DNA from: Cornus controversa
Lineage: Eukaryota > Streptophyta > Magnoliopsida > Cornales > Cornaceae
Direction of reading: 5' to 3'
Assembly: GCA_026545225.1 (NCBI GenBank)
Contig: CM048847.1
Span: 4,526,001-4,590,000 of the forward strand
Length of the DNA stretch: 64,000 nt
Part shown: positions 1 to 12,512 of the stretch, in pieces
Position numbering within the stretch: the first letter of the stretch is position 1
Layout: each line of letters starts with the position of its first letter
Program-made: the position numbers and the translations under genes
The notes under the pieces: model-generated
The model's database searches: none
What the model was told of the DNA's origin: nothing
Seen by the model: the letters and a program-made list of their open reading frames with translations, nothing else

Positions 1-369
1 TTCTTTTGGATGCTTTGATGGGCTAATTTGGAAAAAAGAAACTTTCGATTCTGATTATGGCACGACTTCTCAAGGAATGGGTTTTTGAATCAGAACAACT
101 CAAACTAAACTTGTTTAAAATCCTCGATAGCTTGGCAATTGTTTCTTTTACTTTTCCAGATGGTTGAAGTTGGCATAGAGCACCATACGGTTGTGATCAT
201 TCATGAGTGCAACAAGGAATTACTCTTTTCGGATCGACATGCTCGTCGTTTCTTTGGGACGCTTTGATGGTTTCATTTAGAAAAAAGCAGCGTACGATTA
301 GTATTATGGCACGACTTCTCTTGGAATGCGATTTTTGAATCAAAACAACTCAAATGAAACAAGTTTAAA
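1..369 (+). repeat. Partial S unit at the window start
   Basis: The window opens inside the end of an A monomer of the S-linked type (gggctaatttgg, aactttcgattctg). A complete D monomer follows with the same B/C join (ttttcggatcgacatg at 236-251), then the first part of the next A. Confidence 0.9.
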
Positions 370-499
370 ATGGTCGGTAGCTTGCTAATTGTTTCCTTTA
401 GATGTCCAAACGGTCGAATTTGGAACAAAGCACCATACGGTTGTGATGAAGATCGGATTGACTTATTCGTCACTTCTTTTGGATGCTTTGATGGTCTAA
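276..499 (+). repeat. Satellite monomer A, type example (224 bp)
   Basis: First monomer of every L and S unit. It opens with TTTAGAAAAAAG, carries the ggcacgacttctct block, the caactcaaatgaaac block, and the caccatacggttgtgat block, and ends at gctttgatggtctaa. Each block has a counterpart at the same relative place in B and C, which shows common ancestry. Variants mark the unit type: tttagatgtcc with ttattcgtcac before L1, tttagaagtcc before L3, atagttggtagc before L2, and acatgttcctcac with gggctaatttgg before S. I chose the monomer boundary at the conserved TTT, so the phase is arbitrary. Confidence 0.85.
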
Positions 500-728
500 T
501 TTGGAAAAAAGAAACTTACGATTCTGATTATGGCACGACTTCTCAAGGAATGGGTTTTTGAATCAGAACAACTCAAACTAAACTTGTTTGAAATCATCGA
601 TAGCTTGGGAATTGTTTCTTTTACTTGTCCAGATGGTTGAAGTTGGCATAGAGCACCATACGGTTGTGATCATGCATGAGTGCAGCATGGAATTACTCTT
701 TTCGATTCAAGACGTCCTGACGGTTGAA
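500..728 (+). repeat. Satellite monomer B, type example (229 bp)
   Basis: Second monomer of L units. It opens TTTGGAAAAAAG and shares with A the ggcacgacttctc, gaatcagaacaactcaaac and gcaccatacggttgtgat blocks. It ends with gattcaagacgtcctgacgg, which replaces the ttggatgctttgatgg end of A. L1 copies have gtttgaaatcatcg after the caactcaaac block, while L2 and L3 have gtttaaaatcatcg. This base difference lets chimeric units be recognised. Confidence 0.85.
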
Positions 729-1011
729 TTTGGGATAAAGCAACGTATAATTCTAGGTATGGCACGATTTCAGGTGGATTGGGACTTTTCGAATCAGGAC
801 AAATCGAACGAAACAAGTTCGAAACCGTTGTTGTCATTCTCTATTCTTCTGGAAATCCAGATGGTCAATTCTAGCACAAAGCGCCATATGGTTGTCCTCA
901 TGCCTGATTATTGCAAGCAATTGTTCTTTCGACTCAGAACAACTCAAACAAACATGGACGAAGATCGAATCGACATGCTCGTCATTTCTTTGGGACGCTT
1001 TGATGGTTTCA
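729..1011 (+). repeat. Satellite monomer C, type example (283 bp)
   Basis: Third monomer of L units, and the most diverged. It opens tttgggataaag, so it lacks the A6 tract of A and B. It carries atggcacgatttcaggtgg, then cgccatatggttgtcctc in place of caccatacggttgtgat. It is about 55 bp longer than A or B because of an extra stretch near 903-957 holding a second copy of the tcagaacaactcaaac block. L1, L2 and L3 are told apart mainly here: L1 has aaatcgaacg and cctcatgcc, L2 has aagtcaaacg and gtcgtcatgcc, and L3 has tttcacgtgg, ggaaatctagatgg and ttgcaaccaattg. Confidence 0.82.
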
Positions 1012-1235
1012 TTTAGAAAAAAGCAGCGTACGATTAGTATTATGGCACGACTTCTCTTGGAATGCGATTTTCGAATCAAAACAACTCAAATGAAACAAGT
1101 TTAAAATGGTCGGTAGCTTGCTAATTGTTTCGTTTAGATGTCCAAACGGTCGAATTTGGAACAAAGCACCATACGGTTGTGATGAAGATCGGATTGACTT
1201 ATTCGTCACTTCTTTTGGATGCTTTGATGGTCTAA

Positions 1236-1484
1236 TTTGGAAAAAAGAAACTTACGATTCTGATTATGGCACGACTTCTCAAGGAATGGGTTTTTGAATC
1301 AGAACAACTCAAACTAAACTTGTTTAAAATCCTCGATAGCTTGGCAATTGTTTCTTTTACTTTTCCAGATGGTTGAAGTTGGCATAGAGCACCATACGGT
1401 TGTGATCATTCATGAGTGCAACAAGGAATTACTCTTTTCGGATCGACATGCTCGTCGTTTCTTTGGGACGCTTTGATGGTTTCA
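1236..1484 (+). repeat. Satellite monomer D, B/C deletion fusion (249 bp)
   Basis: Second monomer of S units. The left 200 bp match B, with diagnostic changes aaatcctcgatag, ttggcaattg, ttttccagatgg and cattcatgagtgcaac. The right 45 bp match the end of C. The join falls after actcttttcg at 1440. Compared with L1, bases equivalent to 705-967 are missing: 229+283-249 = 263 bp. All S units in the window share this join, so the deletion happened once and was then amplified. Confidence 0.88.
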
Positions 1485-4400
1485 TTTAGAAAAAAGCAGC
1501 GTACGATTAGTATTATGGCACGACTTCTCTTGGAATGCGATTTTTGAATCAAAACAACTCAAATGAAACAAGTTTAAAATGGTCGGTAGCTTGCTAATTG
1601 TTTCCTTTAGATGTCCAAACGGTCGAATTTGGAACAAAGCACCATACGGTTGTGATGAAGATCGGATTGACTTATTCGTCACTTCTTTTGGATGCTTTGA
1701 TGGTCTAATTTGGAAAAAAGAAACTTACGATTCTGATTATGGCACGACTTCTCAAGGAATGGGTTTTTGAATCAGAACAACTCAAACTAAACTTGTTTGA
1801 AATCATCGATAGCTTGGGAATTGTTTCTTTTACTTGTCCAGATGGTTGAAGTTGGCATAGAGCACCATACGGTTGTGATCATGCATGAGTGCAGCATGGA
1901 ATTACTCTTTTCGATTCAAGACGTCCTGACGGTTGAATTTGGGATAAAGCAACGTATAATTCTAGGTATGGCACGATTTCAGGTGGATTGGGACTTTTCG
2001 AATCAGGACAAATCGAACGAAACAAGTTCGAAACCGTTGTTGTCATTCTCTATTCTTCTGGAAATCCAGATGGTCAATTCTAGCACAAAGCGCCATATGG
2101 TTGTCCTCATGCCTGATTATTGCAAGCAATTGTTCTTTCGACTCAGAACAACTCAAACAAACATGGACGAAGATCGAATCGACATGCTCGTCATTTCTTT
2201 GGGACGCTTTGATGGTTTCATTTAGAAAAAAGCAGCGTACGATTAGTATTATGGCACGACTTCTCTTGGAATGCGATTTTTGAATCAAAACAACTCAAAT
2301 GAAACAAGTTTAAAATGGTCGGTAGCTTGCTAATTGTTTCCTTTAGATGTCCAAACGGTCGAATTTGGAACAAAGCACCATACGGTTGTGATGAAGATCG
2401 GATTGACTTATTCGTCACTTCTTTTGGATGCTTTGATGGTCTAATTTGGAAAAAAGAAACTTACGATTCTGATTATGGCACGACTTCTCAAGGAATGGGT
2501 TTTTGAATCAGAACAACTCAAACTAAACTTGTTTGAAATCATCGATAGCTTGGGAATTGTTTCTTTTACTTGTCCAGATGGTTGAAGTTGGCATAGAGCA
2601 CCATACGGTTGTGATCATGCATGAGTGCAGCATGGAATTACTCTTTTCGATTCAAGACGTCCTGACGGTTGAATTTGGGATAAAGCAACGTATAATTCTA
2701 GGTATGGCACGATTTCAGGTGGATTGGGACTTTTCGAATCAGGACAAATCGAACGAAACAAGTTCGAAACCGTTGTTGTCATTCTCTATTCTTCTGGAAA
2801 TCCAGATGGTCAATTCTAGCACAAAGCGCCATATGGTTGTCCTCATGCCTGATTATTGCAAGCAATTGTTCTTTCGACTCAGAACAACTCAAACAAACAT
2901 GGACGAAGATCGAATCGACATGCTCGTCATTTCTTTGGGACGCTTTGATGGTTTCATTTAGAAAAAAGCAGCGTACGATTAGTATTATGGCACGACTTCT
3001 CTTGGAATGCGATTTTTGAATCAAAACAACTCAAATGAAACAAGTTTAAAATGGTCGGTAGCTTGCTAATTGTTTCCTTTAGATGTCCAAACGGTCGAAT
3101 TTGGAACAAAGCACCATACGGTTGTGATGAAGATCGGATTGACTTATTCGTCACTTCTTTTGGATGCTTTGATGGTCTAATTTGGAAAAAAGAAACTTAC
3201 GATTCTGATTATGGCACGACTTCTCAAGGAATGGGTTTTTGAATCAGAACAACTCAAACTAAACTTGTTTGAAATCATCGATAGCTTGGGAATTGTTTCT
3301 TTTACTTGTCCAGATGGTTGAAGTTGGCATAGAGCACCATACGGTTGTGATCATGCATGAGTGCAGCATGGAATTACTCTTTTCGATTCAAGACGTCCTG
3401 ACGGTTGAATTTGGGATAAAGCAACGTATAATTCTAGGTATGGCACGATTTCAGGTGGATTGGGACTTTTCGAATCAGGACAAATCGAACGAAACAAGTT
3501 CGAAACCGTTGTTGTCATTCTCTATTCTTCTGGAAATCCAGATGGTCAATTCTAGCACAAAGCGCCATATGGTTGTCCTCATGCCTGATTATTGCAAGCA
3601 ATTGTTCTTTCGACTCAGAACAACTCAAACAAACATGGACGAAGATCGAATCGACATGCTCGTCATTTCTTTGGGACGCTTTGATGGTTTCATTTAGAAA
3701 AAAGCAGCGTACGATTAGTATTATGGCACGACTTCTCTTGGAATGCGATTTTCGAATCAAAACAACTCAAATGAAACAAGTTTAAAATGGTCGGTAGCTT
3801 GCTAATTGTTTCGTTTAGATGTCCAAACGGTCGAATTTGGAACAAAGCACCATACGGTTGTGATGAAGATCGGATTGACTTATTCGTCACTTCTTTTGGA
3901 TGCTTTGATGGTCTAATTTGGAAAAAAGAAACTTACGATTCTGATTATGGCACGACTTCTCAAGGAATGGGTTTTTGAATCAGAACAACTCAAACTAAAC
4001 TTGTTTAAAATCCTCGATAGCTTGGCAATTGTTTCTTTTACTTTTCCAGATGGTTGAAGTTGGCATAGAGCACCATACGGTTGTGATCATTCATGAGTGC
4101 AACAAGGAATTACTCTTTTCGGATCGACATGCTCGTCGTTTCTTTGGGACGCTTTGATGGTTTCATTTAGAAAAAAGCAGCGTACGATTAGTATTATGGC
4201 ACGACTTCTCTTGGAATGCGATTTTTGAATCAAAACAACTCAAATGAAACAAGTTTAAAATGGTCGGTAGCTTGCTAATTGTTTCCTTTAGATGTCCAAA
4301 CGGTCGAATTTGGAACAAAGCACCATACGGTTGTGATGAAGATCGGATTGACTTATTCGTCACTTCTTTTGGATGCTTTGATGGTCTAATTTGGAAAAAA

Positions 4401-7400
4401 GAAACTTACGATTCTGATTATGGCACGACTTCTCAAGGAATGGGTTTTTGAATCAGAACAACTCAAACTAAACTTGTTTGAAATCATCGATAGCTTGGGA
4501 ATTGTTTCTTTTACTTGTCCAGATGGTTGAAGTTGGCATAGAGCACCATACGGTTGTGATCATGCATGAGTGCAGCATGGAATTACTCTTTTCGATTCAA
4601 GACGTCCTGACGGTTGAATTTGGGATAAAGCAACGTATAATTCTAGGTATGGCACGATTTCAGGTGGATTGGGACTTTTTGAATCAGGACAAATCGAACG
4701 AAACAAGTTCGAAACCGTTGTTGTCATTCTCTATTCTTCTGGAAATCCAGATGGTCAATTCTAGCACAAAGCGCCATATGGTTGTCCTCATGCCTGATTA
4801 TTGCAAGCAATTGTTCTTTCGACTCAGAACAACTCAAACAAACATGGACGAAGATCGAATCGACATGCTCGTCATTTCTTTGGGACGCTTTGATGGTTTC
4901 ATTTAGAAAAAAGCAGCGTACGATTAGTATTATGGCACGACTTCTCTTGGAATGCGATTTTTGAATCAAAACAACTCAAATGAAACAAGTTTAAAATGGT
5001 CGGTAGCTTGCTAATTGTTTCCTTTAGATGTCCAAACGGTCGAATTTGGAACAAAGCACCATACGGTTGTGATGAAGATCGGATTGACTTATTCGTCACT
5101 TCTTTTGGATGCTTTGATGGTCTAATTTGGAAAAAAGAAACTTACGATTCTGATTATGGCACGACTTCTCAAGGAATGGGTTTTTGAATCAGAACAACTC
5201 AAACTAAACTTGTTTGAAATCATCGATAGCTTGGGAATTGTTTCTTTTACTTGTCCAGATGGTTGAAGTTGGCATAGAGCACCATACGGTTGTGATCATG
5301 CATGAGTGCAGCATGGAATTACTCTTTTCGATTCAAGACGTCCTGACGGTTGAATTTGGGATAAAGCAACGTATAATTCTAGGTATGGCACGATTTCAGG
5401 TGGATTGGGACTTTTCGAATCAGGACAAATCGAACGAAACAAGTTCGAAACCGTTGTTGTCATTCTCTATTCTTCTGGAAATCCAGATGGTCAATTCTAG
5501 CACAAAGCGCCATATGGTTGTCCTCATGCCTGATTATTGCAAGCAATTGTTCTTTCGACTCAGAACAACTCAAACAAACATGGACGAAGATCGAATCGAC
5601 ATGCTCGTCATTTCTTTGGGACGCTTTGATGGTTTCATTTAGAAAAAAGCAGCGTACGATTAGTATTATGGCACGACTTCTCTTGGAATGCGATTTTCGA
5701 ATCAAAACAACTCAAATGAAACAAGTTTAAAATGGTCGGTAGCTTGCTAATTGTTTCGTTTAGATGTCCAAACGGTCGAATTTGGAACAAAGCACCATAC
5801 GGTTGTGATGAAGATCGGATTGACATGTTCCTCACTTCTTTTGGATGCTTTGATGGGCTAATTTGGAAAAAAGAAACTTTCGATTCTGATTATGGCACGA
5901 CTTCTCAAGGAATGGGTTTTTGAATCAGAACAACTCAAACTAAACTTGTTTAAAATCCTCGATAGCTTGGCAATTGTTTCTTTTACTTTTCCAGATGGTT
6001 GAAGTTGGCATAGAGCACCATACGGTTGTGATCATTCATGAGTGCAACAAGGAATTACTCTTTTCGGATCGACATGCTCGTCGTTTCTTTGGGACGCTTT
6101 GATGGTTTCATTTAGAAAAAAGCAGCGTACGATTAGTATTATGGCACGACTTCTCTTGGAATGCGATTTTTGAATCAAAACAACTCAAATGAAACAAGTT
6201 TAAAATGGTCGGTAGCTTGCTAATTGTTTCCTTTAGATGTCCAAACGGTCGAATTTGGAACAAAGCACCATACGGTTGTGATGAAGATCGGATTGACTTA
6301 TTCGTCACTTCTTTTGGATGCTTTGATGGTCTAATTTGGAAAAAAGAAACTTACGATTCTGATTATGGCACGACTTCTCAAGGAATGGGTTTTTGAATCA
6401 GAACAACTCAAACTAAACTTGTTTGAAATCATCGATAGCTTGGGAATTGTTTCTTTTACTTGTCCAGATGGTTGAAGTTGGCATAGAGCACCATACGGTT
6501 GTGATCATGCATGAGTGCAGCATGGAATTACTTTTTTCGATTCAAGACGTCCTGACGGTTGAATTTGGGATAAAGCAACGTATAATTCTAGGTATGGCAC
6601 GATTTCAGGTGGATTGGGACTTTTCGAATCAGGACAAATCGAACGAAACAAGTTCGAAACCGTTGTTGTCATTCTCTATTCTTCTGGAAATCCAGATGGT
6701 CAATTCTAGCACAAAGCGCCATATGGTTGTCCTCATGCCTGATTATTGCAAGCAATTGTTCTTTCGACTCAGAACAACTCAAACAAACATGGACGAAGAT
6801 CGAATCGACATGCTCATCATTTCTTTGGGACGCTTTGATGGTTTCATTTAGAAAAAAGCAGCGTACGATTAGTATTATGGCACGACTTCTCTTGGAATGC
6901 GATTTTCGAATCAAAACAACTCAAATGAAACAAGTTTAAAATGGTCGATAGCTTGCTAATTGTTTCGTTTAGATGTCCAAACGGTCGAATTTGGAACAAA
7001 GCACCATACGGTTGTGATGAAGATCGGATTGACATGTTCCTCACTTCTTTTGGATGCTTTGATGGGCTAATTTGGAAAAAAGAAACTTTCGATTCTGATT
7101 ATGGCACGACTTCTCAAGGAATGGGTTTTTGAATCAGAACAACTCAAACTAAACTTGTTTAAAATCCTCGATAGCTTGGCAATTGTTTCTTTTACTTTTC
7201 CAGATGGTTGAAGTTGGCATAGAGCACCATACGGTTGTGATCATTCATGAGTGCAACAAGGAATTACTCTTTTCGGATCGACATGCTCGTCGTTTCTTTG
7301 GGATGCTTTGATGGTTTCATTTAGAAAAAAAGCAGCGTACGATTAGTATTATGGCACGACTTCTCTTGGAATGCGATTTTTGAATCAAAACAACTCAAAT

Positions 7401-9832
7401 GAAACAAGTTTAAAATGGTCGGTAGCTTGCTAATTGTTTCCTTTAGATGTCCAAACGGTCGAATTTGGAACAAAGCACCATACGGTTGTGATGAAGATCG
7501 GATTGACTTATTCGTCACTTCTTTTGGATGCTTTGATGGTCTAATTTGGAAAAAAGAAACTTACGATTCTGATTATGGCACGACTTCTCAAGGAATGGGT
7601 TTTTGAATCAGAACAACTCAAACTAAACTTGTTTGAAATCATCGATAGCTTGGGAATTGTTTCTTTTACTTGTCCAGATGGTTGAAGTTGGCATAGAGCA
7701 CCATACGGTTGTGATCATGCATGAGTGCAGCATGGAATTACTCTTTTCGATTCAAGACGTCCTGACGGTTGAATTTGGGATAAAGCAACGTATAATTCTA
7801 GGTATGGCACGATTTCAGGTGGATTGGGACTTTTCGAATCAGGACAAATCGAACGAAACAAGTTCGAAATCGTTGTTGTCATTCTCTATTCTTCTGGAAA
7901 TCCAGATGGTCAATTCTAGCACAAAGCGCCATATGGTTGTCCTCATGCCTGATTATTGCAAGCAATTGTTCTTTCGACTCAGAACAACTCAAACAAACAT
8001 GGACGAAGATCGAATCGACATGCTCGTCATTTCTTTGGGACGCTTTGATGGTTTCATTTAGAAAAAAGCAGCGTACGATTAGTATTATGGCACGACTTCT
8101 CTTGGAATGCGATTTTCGAATCAAAACAACTCAAATGAAACAAGTTTAAAATGGTCAGTAGCTTGCTAATTGTTTCGTTTAGATGTCCAAACGGTCGAAT
8201 TTGGAACAAAGCACCATACGGTTGTGATGAAGATCGGATTGACATGTTCCTCACTTCTTTTGGATGCTTTGATGGGCTAATTTGGAAAAAAGAAACTTTC
8301 GATTCTGATTATGGCACGACTTCTCAAGGAATGGGTTTTTGAATCAGAACAACTCAAACTAAACTTGTTTAAAATCCTCGATAGCTTGGCAATTGTTTCT
8401 TTTACTTTTCCAGATGGTTGAAGTTGGCATAGAGCACCATACGGTTGTGATCATTCATGAGTGCAACAAGGAATTACTCTTTTCGGATCGACATGCTCGT
8501 CGTTTCTTTGGGACGCTTTGATGGTTTCATTTAGAAAAAAGCAGCGTACGATTAGTATTATGGCACGACTTCTCTTGGAATGCGATTTTTGAATCAAAAC
8601 AACTCAAATGAAACAAGTTTAAAATGGTCGGTAGCTTGCTAATTGTTTCCTTTAGATGTCCAAACGGTCGAATTTGGAACAAAGCACCATACGGTTGTGA
8701 TGAAGATCGGATTGACTTATTCGTCACTTCTTTTGGATGCTTTGATGGTCTAATTTGGAAAAAAGAAACTTACGATTCTGATTATGGCACGACTTCTCAA
8801 GGAATGGGTTTTTGAATCAGAACAACTCAAACTAAACTTGTTTGAAATCATCGATAGCTTGGGAATTGTTTCTTTTACTTGTCCAGATGGTTGAAGTTGG
8901 CATAGAGCACCATACGGTTGTGATCATGCCTGAGTGCAGCATGGAATTACTCTTTTCGATTCAAGACGTCCTGACGGTTGAATTTGGGATAAAGCAACGT
9001 ATAATTCTAGGTATGGCACGATTTCAGGTGGATTGGGACTTTTCGAATCAGGACAAATCGAACGAAACAAGTTCGAAACCGTTGTTGTCATTCTCTATTC
9101 TTCTGGAAATCCAGATGGTCAATTCTAGCACAAAGCGCCATATGGTTGTCCTCATGCCTGATTATTGCAAGCAATTGTTCTTTCGACTCAGAACAACTCA
9201 AACAAACATGGACGAAGATCGAATCGACATGCTCGTCATTTCTTTGGGACGCTTTGATGGTTTCATTTAGAAAAAAGCAGCGTACGATTAGTATTATGGC
9301 ACGACTTCTCTTGGAATGCGATTTTCGAATCAAAACAACTCAAATGAAACAAGTTTAAAATGGTCGGTAGCTTGCTAATTGTTTCGTTTAGATGTCCAAA
9401 CGGTCGAATTTGGAACAAAGCACCATACGGTTGTGATGAAGATCGGATTGACATGTTCCTCACTTCTTTTGGATGCTTTGATGGGCTAATTTGGAAAAAA
9501 GAAACTTTCGATTCTGATTATGGCACGACTTCTCAAGGAATGGGTTTTTGAATCAGAACAACTCAAACTAAACTTGTTTAAAATCCTCGATAGCTTGGCA
9601 ATTGTTTCTTTTACTTTTCCAGATGGTTGAAGTTGGCATAGAGCACCATACGGTTGTGATCATTCATGAGTGCAACAAGGAATTACTCTTTTCGGATCGA
9701 CATGCTCGTCGTTTCTTTGGGACGCTTTGATGGTTTCATTTAGAAAAAAACAGCGTACGATTAGTATTATGGCACGACTTCTCTTGTATTGCGATTTTTG
9801 AATCAAAACAACTCAAATGAAACAAGTTTAAA

Positions 9833-12512
9833 ATGGTCGGTAGCTTGCTAATTGTTTCCTTTAGAAGTCCAAACGGTCGAATTTGGAACAAAGCACCATA
9901 CGGTTGTGATGAAGATCGGATTGACTTGTTCGTCACTTCTTTTGGATGCTTTGATGGTCTAATTTGGAAAAAAGAAACTTACGATTCTGATTATGGCATG
10001 ACGTCTCAAGGAATGGGTTTTTGAATCAGAACAACTCAAACTAAACTTGTTTAAAATCATCGATAGCTTGGGAATTGTTTCTTTTACTTGTCCAGATGGT
10101 TGAAGTTGGCATAGAGCACCATACGGTTGTGATCATGCATGAGTGCAGCATGGAATTACTCTTTCGATTCAAGACGTCCTGACGGTTGAATTTGGCATAA
10201 AGCAACGTATAATTCTAAGTATGGCACGATTTCACGTGGATTGGGACTTTTCGAATCAGGACAAGTCAAACGAAACAAGTTCGAAACCGTTGTTGTCATT
10301 CTCTATTCTTCTGGAAATCTAGATGGTCAATTCTAGCACAAAGCGCCATATGGTTGTCGTCATGCCTGATTATTGCAACCAATTGTTCTTTCGACTCAGA
10401 ATAACTCAAACAAACATGGATGAAGATCGGATTGACATGCTCGTCGTTTCTTTGGGACGCTTTGATGGTTTCATTTAGAAAAAAGTAGCGTACGATTAGT
10501 ATTATGGCACAACTTCTCTTGGAATGCGGTTTTCGAATCAAAACAACTCAAATGAAATAAGTTTAAAATAGTTGGTAGCTTGCTAATTGTTTCCTTTAGA
10601 TGTCCAAACGGTCGAATTTGGAACAAAGCACCATACGGTTGTGATGAAGATCGGATTGACTTATTCGTCACCTCTTTTGGATGCTTTGATGGTCTAATTT
10701 GGAAAAAAGAAACTTACGATTCTGATTATGGCACGACTTCTCAAGGAATTGGTTTTTGAATCAGAAGAACTCAAACTAAACTTGTTTAAAATCATCGATA
10801 GCTTGGGAATTGTTTCTTTTACTTGTCCAGATGGTTGAAGTTGGCATAGAGCACCATACGGTTGTGATCATGCATGAGTGCAGCATAGAATTACTCTTTT
10901 TGATTCAAGACGTCCTGACGGTTGAATTTGGCATAAAGCAACGTATAATTCTAGGTAAGGCACGATTTCAGGTGGATTGGGACTTTTCGAATCAGGACAA
11001 GTCAAACGAAACAAGTTTGAAACCGTTGTTGTCATTCTCTATTCTTCTGGAAATCCAGATGGTCAATTCTAGCACAAAGCGCCATACGGTTGTCGTCATG
11101 CCTGATTATTGCAAGCAATTGTTCTTTCGACTCAGAACAACTCAAACAAACATGGATGAAGATCGGATCGACATGCTCGTCGTTTCTTTGGGACGCTTTG
11201 ATGGTTTCATTTAGAAAAAAGCAGCGTACAATTAGTATTATGGCACGACTTCTCTTGGAATGCGATTTTTGAATCAAAACAACTCAAATGAAACAAGTTT
11301 AAAATGGTCGGTAGCTTGCTAATTGTTTCCTTTAGATGTCCAAACGGTCGAATTTGGAACAAAGCACCATACGGTTGTGATGAAGATCGGATTGACTTAT
11401 TCGTCACTTCTTTTGGATGCTTTGATGGTCTAATTTGGAAAAAAGAAACTTACGATTCTGATTATGGCACGACTTCTCAAGGAATGGGTTTTTGAATCAG
11501 AATAACTCAAACTAAACTTGTTTGAAATCATCGATAGCTTGGGAATTGTTTCTTTTACTTGTCCAGATGGTTGAAGTTGGCATAGAGCACCATACGGTTG
11601 TGATCATGCATGAGTGCAGCATGGAATTACTCTTTTCGATTCAAGACGTCCTGACGGTTGAATTTGGGATAAAGCAACGTATAATTCTAGGTATGGGACG
11701 ATTTCAGGTGGATTGGGACTTTTCGAATCAGGACAAATCGAACGAAACAAGTTCGAAACCGTTGTTGTCATTCTCTATTCTTCTGGAAATCCAGATGGTC
11801 AATTCTAGCACAAAGCGCCATATGGTTGTCCTCATGCCTGATTATTGCAAGCAATTGTTCTTTCGACTCAGAACAACTCAAACAAACATGGACGAAGATC
11901 GAATCGACATGCTCGTCATTTCTTTGGGACGCTTTGATGGTTTCATTTAGAAAAAAGCAGCGTACGATTAGTATTATGGCACGACTTCTCTTGGAATGCG
12001 ATTTTTGAATCAAAACAACTCAAATGAAACAAGTTTAAAATGGTCGGTAGCTTGCTAATTGTTTCGTTTAGATGTCCAAACGGTCGAATTTGGAACAAAG
12101 CACCATACGGTTGTGATGAAGATCGGATTGACATGTTCCTCACTTCTTTTGGATGCTTTGATGGGCTAATTTGGAAAAAAGAAACTTTCGATTCTGATTA
12201 TGACACGACTTCTCAAGGAATGGGTTTTTGAATCAGAACAACTCAAACTAAACTTGTTTAAAATCCTCGATAGCTTGGCAATTGTTTCTTTTACTTTTCC
12301 AGATGGTTGAAGTTGGCATAGAGCACCATACGGTTGTGATCATTCATGAGTGCAACAAGGAATTACTCTTTTCGGATCGACATGCTCGTCGTTTCTTTGG
12401 GACGCTTTGATGGTTTCATTTAGAAAAAAGCAGCGTACGATTAGTATTATGGCACGACTTCTCTTGGAATGCGATTTTTGAATCAAAACAACTCAAATGA
12501 AACAAGTTTAAA
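9833..12512 (+). repeat. HOR cassette L3-L2-L1-S, copy 1
   Basis: Units start at 9833 (L3), 10568 (L2), 11304 (L1) and 12040 (S). L3 is 735 bp here because one T is missing from the B monomer (ctctttcgattc near 10160). L3 carries tttcacgtgg, a TAG in ggaaatctagatgg, and ttgcaaccaattg. The A monomer of L2 has lost the ATG (atagttggtagc at 10568) and has gaaataag in place of gaaacaag just before it. Confidence 0.92.

Larger units (their letters stand above)
370..9832 (+). repeat. Block of L1 and S units only
   Basis: The unit order is L1-S-L1-L1-L1-S-L1-L1-S-L1-S-L1-S-L1-S. No L2 or L3 occurs. The S units at 1106 and 3787 have a hybrid A monomer: gtttcgtttagatg at its start but ttattcgtcac and acttacgattctg at its end. 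Copies from 5732 onward have the pure S-type A. The step from 6941 to 7415 is 474 bp because one A-tract has seven A residues (near 7325). Rare private substitutions such as aattactttttt near 6530 and gatcatgcctgag near 8922 show that copies are not all identical. Confidence 0.93.

Noticed and set aside
370..561. A 63-codon ATG frame at the start of each A monomer
   Set aside because: L2 units lack the ATG (atagttgg), unit lengths of 736 and 473 do not keep frame, and there is no sign of splice sites or selection. It is a short chance frame in a repeat.
588..1016. A 142-codon frame in each L1 unit that might be a tandem gene
   Set aside because: It begins at TTG; the first ATG (633) leaves about 126 codons. 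It has no recognisable domain, is broken in L3 (TAG in aaatctagatgg) and absent from S, and the opposite strand is also open. It is copied because the satellite is copied.
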